The position numbers and the translations under genes are program-made. The notes beneath the pieces were generated by a model. The model had not been told where the DNA came from. It did not search any database and saw nothing but the letters and a program-made list of their open reading frames with translations. A DNA stretch of 64,000 nt from NCBI GenBank assembly GCA_021397835.1, contig JAJFZO010000882.1, positions 3,352,501-3,416,500 on the forward strand. The letters run 5' to 3'. Of this stretch, positions 25,197-36,438 are shown piece after piece; within the stretch, counting starts at the first letter, position 1; each line of letters begins with the position of its first letter. The DNA comes from Moringa oleifera. Taxonomy: Eukaryota > Streptophyta > Magnoliopsida > Brassicales > Moringaceae.

Positions 25197-28100
25197 ATGG
25201 TGAAGTTTTCAGCATATTCCTTGATATCTTCATTTTCTCCATTTCATTCTATTATCCTTAAAAACCATCGCAGATTTTCATTAGATACATGTTACAAGTG
25301 TTCAACAAAGTCAAGGAGACAGTCTACTTTTGCCCAAATAAACCACATACATTCAAAAGCCATGACAGTTTCTGGGCGCTATCTTCCTCCTTTGTTCAGG
25401 TTGGTGTCTATACATGCTCATTGTACCTCATTTCAGCACTAAGTATTTTAACTGTGTGACCTCAAACTGGTTTTGGTTGCTTTATCTCCAGTGTTGCTCC
25501 CATGATGGATTGGACGGATAATCATTACAGGACTCTTGCTCGTCTGATGTCAAAACACGCTTGGCTTTATACAGAGATGCTTGCTGCTGAAACTATTGTT
25601 TATCAAGAGGGAAATTTGGTAAGTCTTCCTTTTATCTATCGTGTGTCAAGGCCGCATAAGGGGATAGCCCTTCCCCTTCTCTTAAACATTCCCATTTTGC
25701 TCCAGTCGCAAAATCCTATCGTATTTGGTGGAAATGTCAATGAGATTTGGCAAAAATCTGTATGAGTTAGGGAAGCAAAATTACCTTGTTGTAGTTTGCC
25801 ACATGTTTTGTAAAATGTCATTCTTTAAGTGATGAATTGATTCTTAGTGGATGCACTTGTGAGCAGGAATGCTGATCTGAAGTATTAGCAAGGGAAGCCA
25901 AGTCATGTACATTCTTATACATACATCAACTGCTATGGCGAGCTCCTTTTGTTTAAGGATTTAATTTTAGTACCAGGAGATAATTTGAGATTTCTTTTGT
26001 TCATGAAAGATAATTTTTTGGTTTAAAATGTTCTGATCTGATTTTCTATGTCATGTTTGGCTCTAGTAAATTATACATAACTAGTCAATTTAATTTATCT
26101 CTTTCAATCTCTTGGTGTTTCAGTGTTTTAGATAGTATTTGTTGTAGTTATTTCCCGTGAGCAGACAGTATCTATAATACTGCAACAGTACATGGACATG
26201 TTTATTAAAATTTCTTACGAGCATTATGATATCAATTTCTTTTTCAAAGCACCAGTGAAAGAGTTTTCTTTGACTTTTGTTCTGTGTATGTGTATGAGAT
26301 GTATTGAAATGTTCACACGTTAAGTTCTAAATTACTTTGATGGATTGTTATTGTTAAAATGGTCAGGTTATTGCATTTGGGACTTTTGTAGGGTGTTAGT
26401 GAGTTTGCAGTCTTAGTGTCTAGATTTTAGTATGATTCATTGATTGTGGAAAGGAATGGTGGACTTCCAAATGATAATTCTGTTGCTTAAATGGTATTAT
26501 TTGGCAAATTATGATATTATTCCTTCAGCAATGTCATACTAATTGGTTTTCCGAATTTATCTCTTTCTTTTGAACTGTGATTTTGTTCTTTATTTTGAGC
26601 GTATATTGACACATCTAATTGGTTGATTATTATATTGCTCAGGACAGATTCTTGGCATATTCTCCTGAACAACATCCTATTGTCCTTCAAATCGGTGGGA
26701 GTAATTTGGAAAATCTGGCAAAAGCAACTAAACTTGCAAATGCTTATGGCTATGATGAGATTAATTTCAAGTTAGTACATTCCATTTAACCTTAAGCTCT
26801 CTCTCTCTCCCTCCCCCCCCCCCTCCTCCTCCTGTTTGTTGAACTTAGAGTTTATTTATTTATTTATCTGTTTATTTGTGTGTTTTGCTAGTTGTGGATG
26901 TCCTAGTCCTAGAGTAGCTGGACATGGGTGCTTTGGTGTTCGTCTTATGCTTGATCCAAAGGTTTGGTCATTGCGCTGATTATAAATCTTCTTAGAGTAA
27001 GCAAACTAGATCATGATTTTGTTTGCCAATATGCTCTTATATAGTTGCTTAATGTTTACAAGGAAAGTTTGTTGGAGATGCTATGTCAGTAATTGCTGCC
27101 AATACAAATGTTCCTGTCAGTGTCAAATGCCGAATTGGTGTTGACGATCATGATTCATATAATGAGCTCTGTCAGTTCTCCTTCCCAGATTGCCTGTCTG
27201 CAGTGTTATGCCAAATAATGATTTCATCATTACTTAATATGTTAAGATTTTAGTCATATCTAAGAACTTTTTGTTGTTCTCTTCTCCTTTTTAGGTGATT
27301 TTATCTATAAAGTTTCTTCTCTATCCCCCACTAGACATTTCATTATACATTCCCGGAAGGCACTGCTTAATGGCATTAGTCCAGCTGATAATCGAAGAAT
27401 ACCACCTCTGAAGTATGTAAATGATAGTTTTGTTTTTTTTTTTTTCATTGGACTTCGATATAGCAGAAAATTTGTCTCATGGTGCTATGGTTGCTTGTAA
27501 GCAAAATGCTCGTTCTTAACTTTTAATAATTATCATGATATATGGAGCTAACGGTATCTTATTTGATAAGTGTAGATATGAGTTTTATTACGGGCTCTTG
27601 CGTGACTTTCCAGACTTGAAGTTTACAATAAATGGAGGCATAGATTCTGTTGTCGAGGTTAATATTTGTCAAACAAACGTTGATGCAGTCTCTCGTTTGT
27701 GGAATCATGCATAAGAAAATGTCGGTCCTAGCTCAGTTCTTATTGGCATTTTCCTTTGTAGGTAAACGCAGCACTGAAGGAAGGAGCTCACGGCGTTATG
27801 GTTGGACGTGCAGCATACAATAAGTATGTGCAAAACACAATTTTTTATTTTTTTTTTGTTTTTCCTCCAGTTTAGTTTCTCATCTGAAATTTTCTCTATA
27901 ACTTGCTAGCTATGTGTGCAAATTTATTAAGTGAAAGGAGAAATGATTTTCCTGCTTAAATTGTTAAATCATGATATCATCAATATCACACCACGACGGA
28001 AATTTTGATCATGCTTTACTTGAGACACAGTTGTATGTTCTAGAATGGATTGTTAACATTTGGATAACTGTGGGTCCCAGCAGAAATCTCAGTTGAAGTT

Positions 28101-29392
28101 AATATCATTTGCTGGTCCTGTAGTTATCAAATATTTAGAGACATGGTACGTGCTAGAATGGATTCCCTGTACGAAAGTTTCAAAATTTTCATTTTCAAAT
28201 GTTGAGAATTTGTCATATGTGAGATGAGTCCAAGTTCTCTGTTCAAAGTGTTACGTTTTTCCATCTCCTAAACATTTCCTCTGCTTTCTCGCTACCACCT
28301 TGGCCAAAAATGGTCCGACTTTTGACAGCCCTTGGCAAATTTTGGGACATGTCGATTCTGCCATTTATGGTTCTCCAAGCAGTGGTATCACACGCCGTCA
28401 GGTACTCAGAAGACTAGGCTCCTCAATAAGTTCATTTGCTTGTTCTGTGATTTACTATCATCATCTTATTTTATTGTTATTGTTTAGGTTCTTGAAGAGT
28501 ATCAAGTATATGGGGACTCTGTTTTGGGAAAACATGGAAATAATAGACCCAATGTGCGAGATGTAGTGAAGGTAAGGACTACTAATCATTTTTGTGCGCA
28601 ATCGATAACTGATATATGTAAAATTCAGCTGTATCTGTATTGTATATGAGATTAAATGTTCTTTCGCATTCGATTAGATGGATCGACTCTTGTGCTTTCA
28701 CTTTCCCATATGACAATGTTATTTTTCCTCCATTTCTTCCTGTTAGGACTAATAGCTAAACATTCTGGTGATTCTTCCATTATGTCCTGGTTACTCCTTT
28801 CTGCCTCCTCCTTCCGCACTATATTTATATAAAACTGTTCTTAATTTTACTGCAGCCTCTGCTCAACTTTTTCCACTCAGAACCTGGAAATGGTCTGTGG
28901 AAGCGCAAAGCTGATGCTGCTTTCCAGAATTGCACAGTATGTCAATTAGCACATGCATGTGTTTTGGCCATTGGTAGTTTTTAGGCCTATTTGCACCCAC
29001 ACATATTACTAAAATGACTGAACTCTGCAAAACTTTGTGTGGAGAGGTCGCTGAGAAATTTGGTAATAACAAGCACCCTCCATAGTCTGCATGCAGTTTT
29101 CTGATATTTTAGCCCTCCTTTCTATTCTTCATGACAGTAAACTTCGAAATTGAAAGTTAGGAGTATTGAATGAGAAAACGTATGGTGGATTTTATGTTAA
29201 TATTTTTCCTGTTGTTGAACGCTGCAGACAATCAAATCATTTTTCGAGGAAACACTTCCAGCAATACCTGACTCTGTCTTGGACTCGCCTATTGTGAGAG
29301 AACCCTCCGGCCGTGAAGATCTTTTTGCTAATATACATGATTTGCTGCCTCCCCCGTACGAAACGAGAGAACAAGAAATGCTTTATGCTTAA
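25197..29392 (+). CDS. tRNA-dihydrouridine synthase, DusA-like
   Basis: This is an FMN-dependent enzyme that reduces uridine to dihydrouridine in the tRNA D-loop. Twelve exons: 25197-25399, 25492-25618, 26643-26770, 26892-26961, 27068-27170, 27295-27412, 27576-27657, 27762-27823, 28329-28401, 28488-28571, 28856-28936, 29228-29392. They sum to 1296 nt, 431 aa. The first ~65 residues are Ser-rich and basic, a plausible organelle-targeting extension. Conserved blocks are [39 protein letters not shown] (catalytic Cys about residue 156), [26 protein letters not shown] and [16 protein letters not shown]. All are in the expected TIM-barrel order and all key residues are present. Arabidopsis At3g63510, beside CCD1 as I recall, appears to be the counterpart. 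Confidence 0.94.
26797..26834. repeat. Pyrimidine microsatellite (CT)n-C(n)-(CTC)n
   Basis: A short pure-pyrimidine run lies in an intron of the Dus gene, with CT repeats, about ten C residues and CTC repeats in sequence. It sits about 25 bases after the exon ending at 26770. Confidence 0.85.
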
Positions 29393-31269
29393 CATTTTCC
29401 CTTTTTTTATCTCTGGATGTGATTGTATGCTCAGCCTATTTATATGTATTTTGACCATAGTTCCTACAGCAATACATCTCAAATTCATTTCTGCTTGGAA
29501 TCCTATTACGACCCAATTGGTCACTGTGTAACATGTAACAAATTCAGTAGTGGATAATTGCAATTACAAACATTGTTATCAAGATTTACATAAATGTCTC
29601 TCCTTGCTATTGCTTACGGAAATGGGACTGCCCTTACTCTTTACAAAAGCTTTTGCAGGTTTGCGGTTTTGGGAAGCAAGGGCTATTAAAAAGGATACTC
29701 GGTTTGACTACATCTAGTAAAATCAAACTGTTAGGAGAGAATTGAGCTGTGACATTATCATGAGTCAATTTGAGATTTTAATTTTTTTTGTTTTTGATAT
29801 TAGCGTGTTCTCATATTTTATTAAAAAATATTTAATTTAATTTAATTTAGCAAAATTAATTTATTAAAAACTATTATTTCATTTATAAAATAGATTATAA
29901 TATTATCACAAAGTAGAGAAGATTTAGTATTTGAATCGCGATCGCAATATACTTTAAAGATGAAACGTGTAAGATGCTTGGATGTATCATTTTGCAATCA
30001 ACTTTCTTTTTTGTTTTCTCTTATGCCATTGAGATTTTTCAAGTTTTCCATAATTCTTGCAAAAAATATTTTAAAAATTAGGGATAGATCTTATTTGATA
30101 GAAACTATTAATAACAATTCTTGTTTTTAAATTTTTTTAATATTATTGACAAACATGAATCATGTTGGTTGATAATGTCTAAAAAGGACAGCATTAACCA
30201 TATTGATTTCATTCAATTTACTCATTTTAGTTTTCTATATTAATTTTATATATGAAACTTCCTTTTGCTTCACATTGTTTTTTACTTTTAATTTTATTTA
30301 AATATTCAATTTAAATTAAAATTTTTATATAATAAATTTTGATTTAAAATTTTTTAAATTTAAAAAAATTGAAATTATAATTACAAATTTTTTATGAGTA
30401 AAAATATTTTTTTATAAAATTTTATATTATCAAAATTTTAAAAATAAAATATTTTAAAACTCAATTTTAAATTTTCTTATGATAATTAGAATATTTTTTT
30501 ACTAATATTATAAATTTTAAATTAAAATTCATTGTAAAGAAAACATTTGAGATAAGATTCAATTTAAATTATATTAAAAGTTTATATGTCAATAAAGTTT
30601 TAATTGAAAAAATAAATAATAGAAAATTTATTTAATGTTTATTTAAATATAAAATTATAAAAAAATAAATCAAATGAAAGTCAATATGAAAAAAGCTTAA
30701 GTTATTGTTCTTTTTCTTTAACCACATATTTGATTAACTTTTATTTGCATCTTTAATTGTAATGACTTAAATTATTTTTAATTTTTTCTACCAGCATATA
30801 TCATTAACAAACATTTTAATAAATTTTTATTTAGATTGTTTAAGTAAATATCTCATCTTGATTTTTTTCCAATAATTTTTAATAATAAATTAGACACATT
30901 TTAAGTCTGATATTTTTAAAAATCAAACTAACAATTCACAGCTAAATTTTTAACTTCTCATATTTTTCAAATATTTTTTAAAATTAGGATAAATAGTTTT
31001 AAAAAATAAATCTAAATTAACGTATAAAACTGAAGGTAAAGAAAACACATATTATTTTTTATTTAGAATTAAATATTAATATTTTAATAATTGTTGCCAT
31101 TGAATATTAGCCTATTATTTTTCTTTGAGAGACTGTGTAATATAATCACATTTTTTAAATTAAAAATGTGAGAAAAAGACATACTGTATATTTTTTCACA
31201 ATATCTGCATAGGAAAGGTTGGACTGAAAACAAATCAGACAGTAGTGCCAAATAGCAGAGAGAAAAGCA
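29393..31269. other. AT-rich intergenic region
   Basis: After the Dus 3' UTR (to about 29600), the spacer is strongly AT-rich and has no supportable gene. The segment near 30308-30365 matches the AT motif near 4526-4582 almost base for base. The last ~100 bases before 31270 are the promoter side of the next gene. Confidence 0.7.
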
Positions 31270-34200
31270 ATGGAAGCGCAAAGCAACTACGACAGCTCCT
31301 ACTCCTCGGCAACGAACTGGACCGTCGCCGGTGGCTCTCTCCTTAATTCAATCACTTTCGAGTCCTCTTTATCTTCTGCAACCGAAGACGGAGACGTTGA
31401 AAACGCAGTCGCTTCCGGCATCAAGTCTCCTCTTATACTGTGCCCTCCCTCGCGCGATTCGAACCCCTGCGAGATCACAAGTAATTTCTTCGTGTCTCTT
31501 ATTCTCTTTTTGTTTGATTTTTGTTTATTATTATAAAAAGTATCATGGAAAGGGAATTTGGATTTTCCTCGTCGATTATAGTTCCTTGTAGGTGAATTTA
31601 CAAACTTTAATATGATGAAGAGTTATACTAAGCAAAAAGAGGAAACATTTATGGTTAAGTTGAGCTTAGCATGGATGTATGCTTTTCATTTTGGGTTTTC
31701 AGATGCAGATAAAGTTGAAGATTCTTTTTTTATTACTATGTTTTTTAAATTTGTGATACTTCAATTTAGTGATGAAGGGGCATCAACTGATTATGCCTAG
31801 GAAACTAAGTGACAGGTAATTTAAACCAAATTGAGGAAACTAAGTAACAGGTAATTTTAGCCAAATCTAATTTGAAGTGCGGGACTGATTCCTAGTAAGC
31901 CAAATCTAATTTGAAGTGCGGGACTGATTCCTAGCGGAATGACATGAAAATATTTTCTCTTTTATCACAAGGACTTAGGTGGCATCTATTTTTACAATTC
32001 AATACCCCTGAGGTTACTTGTCCACTGTTCTCTTTGTTTTGTTGATTTCTTTGGTGTAATCTGGGAGCTCACTGGTGAGAACTTCTTGGGGGCAGTTAAG
32101 TTTGCGCAAAAACATGAAGTGAGACAAATTTATGTCCGGAGTACTGCTCGAGTATATGAGATATACTACGCAACTGGCCTGCCGGATAGCATTGAATATC
32201 TCTGTACTGTTCGATGTGGCGTTGCTACCCGAGATGAAGAAGTGCTTTGCTCTACTGGTGTTGAAGAAACTGCTTTGACACGTCTGCAAGAACCTGCTAA
32301 AGAATTGGATCGGATGAGATTAAAAACTGAGAGTGGTGTGAGCACAAACGAAGATGACTGGGTTGAAGTCAAAGCTCCTGGTGCTCCTCTGAACGAGAAG
32401 AGAAGCAGTTCAGTTCCATGTAATTTTGATGTTGCCCCAGTGGGAGGAATGCAGGTAATTGCATTTTCCACTTCTTGCATTTCATGTAGCATTATCTATA
32501 TTAGTGCCAGGACATCAGAGAGGACTGATATTTTGATTAAACAATAAATTAATAAATATGCACTTGACAATTAATGAGGAAATTTTAGTTATTTCAAGTT
32601 CAGAGGAACCTCTGCTAGATTTTGTTTAGCTTGTGAGAAGGGATGTGTAGGAGAGTGGCTAAGGGAGGGATCTAGATCTTGACCAGGAACTACCCTCTCT
32701 AAAATTAGTAGAAGGCATATTAAAATGCTGGGGCACATTTTATATTCTTTTCATCATTGTGATATATGTGTGACTCAAAATTTTTTTTTTCAGGATTTGT
32801 ATGAGGCTACCGCAGAGATTACTGATACAGACCCTTGTATCTCCATTACACTTAAACTGCTATCACTTCAGGATAAAGGCTATCTATTTGTTGATGAAGT
32901 CTATGTGTTTGCTGATCCCATTGATCTGGTTGATTCAGAGAACCAAGTGGGACAGATAGAAAACTCAGGTAGTAGTTCTCTTATGGCCATGCTTGTGCCT
33001 ACCCTGTTGCAATTATCTAATGCAAGAGATGTTAGCCGAATACAAGACAAACAAGCTTCAAATACAATGGAAAAGTGGAAGACACAGGACACTGGGTTAA
33101 GAGCAAATGGATTAATAAAAGTGGCGAGCAAAATTCACCGGGAAGAAAAATCCAGTATAGCTGATCAGCAGGAATTGTATGCTCAGGAAGCAGTTGGGAC
33201 AACTGTCAAACCATCCCATCCTGAGACCTTCCAACAAGTTTCAGGTATGGAAAGCAAGCCCGAGTTATCATGCAGTCATGTTGAGAGAGTGCTGGACCAG
33301 CTACTTTCACGGGTAAGCAGAATAGAAAATCTCTTTCTGAGGTTTGAAGAAGACATGCTAAAGCCGATAAAGAGCATTGATGCTAGGCTTCAGCAAATAG
33401 AACAGAAACTTGAAGAACTCAGTGAGAAGTCTGAGAATTCTGGATTGCCTTCATGTACAAGGATTTCCACTCCTAACTTTTCATGTCCTGAATTCGATCA
33501 TGCCTCCTCTGATATCAACAGAAATAACAATCAGAAGTTTGAGTCATTTGAATCCAACGAGGAGGATATTTCTTCAGCTACTGCACTTGATAATATAGCT
33601 GATTCCTCAAATGCCAGTCAGTTTCTCCCAGGTCTCGTTGTTACTGCTCCAGAGTTTGTGAATAGTAATGATGAAGAAGAAAACTGTTCTCCAGCAAGCA
33701 ATTCTTTTGAGGATAAACCAAAGCAGTCTGTGTCTATTGATGATGCTTTAGCATCTGCACTTGCTGGATTCTTGTCCTCAACTTCGATTGAGGCTCAGAA
33801 ATATACTCCAGCACTTGCAGTTAAAGCACCTGAATTTTCAAACGAAGAAGAAGCTGAAGACAAGAACAAAGTTCCACTAATTAGACAGTGTGGAGAAAGC
33901 GTATGTCCATCATCCTGTTCAGATGCACCTGAGAGGAATGATTTTATAAAGGATGATCTGTCTACTTCCTCATGTACTTCTTCTATAGAGAGTAAGGGAA
34001 AAGTTATGACATCACTTGGTGAACAATCTGAGAGAACAGCAGGAGTTGACGATCAATGTCAGCGTGATGAGGGAGAAGGCGATCCTGATGTCACAGTTGC
34101 TGACTGCATAGTTTCCTCTGCCACAATTGATCTGGCAAAAATTGATTCTCATGAGTTAAGAGGGAACACTGAAAATGGAGAAGCTGACGTTCTGAATAAT

Positions 34201-34884
34201 CCATCTGATGGTGGCTCTTATGTTCAGCAAGGAGTCATAAGCTCTGTATCTGCCACTGCTTCAGAAGTCATAGAAGAGTCAAATGAAGATGTTCTGCAGA
34301 ATGTACTCAAATTCTCGTCTGTCTCTTCTTTGGTGGATTTTGAAATTTCAATCGTGGATGTGCAATTTATTTCTCAGGGAAACACCAATGGTATATCTGC
34401 CATTGAATCCCTTCTAGATGACTTCCCAAAGTCAAATATTGAATCTCCACTTCAGGAAAGCATTGATGTTTCTGAGCCAGCAAACTTGATTTCAGTGGAG
34501 GATGAGGAGTTGATAGGTCCTCCAACAGATACCCTTTTTTCAGTGGATATAAATTATTACGATGTAGGCTACATGCCTTCAGATCTGGAGGGTAAAAACC
34601 AGCATGATGATCATGCATGCAGCAATCAAGAAGTGCCTGCAGTAAGTCTTATTTGAGAAACTGGTTCTGTTGGTGAATGAAACTATGAGTTAATACAGTC
34701 TGTTTCTCTTCTTTCTTTTTGGGGGTTCTTGAATTGTACATATTCTGCTTTGTAGCTACATTTCTTTTCTATTGTACTTAGCCTTTCATTATCTCTTTGA
34801 TCTGTCCATTCCCTCTTCCTCTTTTTGAAGCAGCCTTACTGGCAACCAATGGAGGGCTCTATTCTTCACTTACCAGAACTTTGA
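31270..34884 (+). CDS. Conserved plant protein of unknown function, coiled coil and acidic C-terminal half
   Basis: I do not firmly recognise this gene. Four exons: 31270-31480, 32096-32454, 32794-34641, 34834-34884 (the last acceptor could instead be 34831, adding one Gln). The total is 2469 nt, 822 aa, ending SILHLPEL. Residues ~60-240 look globular: IKFAQKHEVRQIYVRSTAR, YEIYYATGLPDSIEYL and ITLKLLSLQDKGYLFVDEVYVF. This pattern suggests a beta-sandwich and loosely recalls the ATPase PAAT (C10orf88) family, a weak guess. A coiled coil follows at about 352-405 (VERVLDQLLSRVSRIENLF to QQIEQKLEELSEK). The remaining ~400 residues are Ser/Glu/Asp-rich and likely disordered. An acidic motif is repeated: PGLVVTAPEF and PALAVKAPEF, each before a run of Asn and Glu. 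No signal peptide or membrane segment is seen. Confidence 0.85.
31801..31934. repeat. Two adjacent short tandem duplications in intron 1
   Basis: A ~22-bp unit starting GAAACTAAGT at 31801 recurs at 31836. A 37-bp unit starting AGCCAAATCTAATTTGAAG at 31859 recurs exactly at 31898 with period 39. Both pairs are almost perfect, so the duplications are recent. Confidence 0.9.
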
Positions 34885-36438
34885 GATGAGATAGATCTCT
34901 TCTGCAGTAGAAGCTGCTCAAAATGATGATATCACAAAACAAATTTGGGTAGCTCTTATTCTCTTTTCTTTAGTATATATGAATGTGATAGTGAAATTAT
35001 TTGAATTTTCTTAGTTGAGAAATTTATAAATTATATATCCTTTTTTCTTTTGGTTTCCTTTCTTTTCATCTTGTCCCAACCAGAGGGGATTGGTAAGGGA
35101 TGGACCACTTATAGTCTTTTGTATTAAACTTCTCACTTCAATGGTTTTAAATGATCTTCATAACATTTGACAGAAGGGAAAATGGTTATGATGAACAGAA
35201 AAGTTTAGATGAGAAATGACCAATTTATTTTGTTTTATACATGGAAAGATGGAGGAGAGTTCTTTGGAAAGATTTGAGTAGGAAAACACTCTCTAATTGG
35301 GTATTTAATTTCTCCCCCCCCCCAGTGAATGTTGTTATGGCTTAGAGATAATTTTAGGATAAATCTAAAGAAAAAATTATAAATTAATGAATTAATTGTG
35401 CATGATTTAATTTAGTTCACTTTTGATATTTTTTTTTAATTTTTATTCAAATTGAGATTTTGTATAACAAATTTTTAATTAAATTTTTTAAATTTGATTT
35501 AATTTAAATTATACAATTAATTTTATTTTTTTAAAATTATTTAATTAGAGATCTTATTTCATGAATTTTAAATATAAAAAATATTTAAATTACTATCATA
35601 AAAAATTTAAAATTTTTATATTAAAATATAAAAATTTTAAAAATAAATCATAAATAAAAATAAATAGAGTATGAAATTTATTGAAATTTATTTTAAGATA
35701 TGTAAATAATTAAAAAATTTTTGATTTTTATAATTATTAAAATTAATATTTAATTTAAAATAAATTAAAAAATTACACATACAATTATGTAATTAATACA
35801 TTAAAATTTAAATTAAAAATAAGTTTCAAATTCATACAGTTAAATTTTTTTATAAAAAACACATTATTATATATTAAATAAAATAAAAATATTTTTATAA
35901 ATATAAACATTACAATAATATTTTTTTTGAAAAAACCAATAAAATTTTTTGATTAATTAAACTTAAAATCAGATAATTTCCCTTAATAATAAATTGCATT
36001 AATAGAGTGAATTTTTCAATTTATATATGTTAAAAAAAAAAAAGGAAGAATTGTTACTTGAAGGACGGTAAAAGGGTTTATAGCCAATCAACATTAAAAA
36101 TAGTTTGTTTTAAGTTCTGAGAAATTAATTCTCAAAAGAAAAAAAATCTGTTTTTTAAATTAAAAATATTATTCCAAACGGAAAAGTGATTTCCTATTCA
36201 AAACTACATTACCCGCTAATATTTCCAAACTATGGTGGGGAGATAAGACGAGTTCTCCTTGCTCATTTCTATGCTGAGTGAGGTGTTCTTACTTCTCAAA
36301 AGCCGTCATTTTGAGCTAGAGAGGAACGATTTCAATATCCTAGAAAATCGAATCTAGGGTTTTGCAGAGTACATACACATACGCGTTTATCTCTAGTTGA
36401 AACCTAGGGTTTTGGTTTCCGGAGCTAAGTATTGGCAA
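34885..36438. other. AT-rich intergenic region and ARP7 promoter
   Basis: After the 3' UTR of the unknown gene, 35330-36020 is almost pure A/T and contains a weaker copy of the AT motif seen near 4526 and 30308. GC content rises after about 36180, marking the promoter and 5' UTR of ARP7. No gene is seen. Confidence 0.65.

Noticed and set aside
36397..36438. Upstream in-frame ATG for ARP7
   Set aside because: Actin-related protein 7 family members start at MEA; the 14-residue extension has no conserved features.
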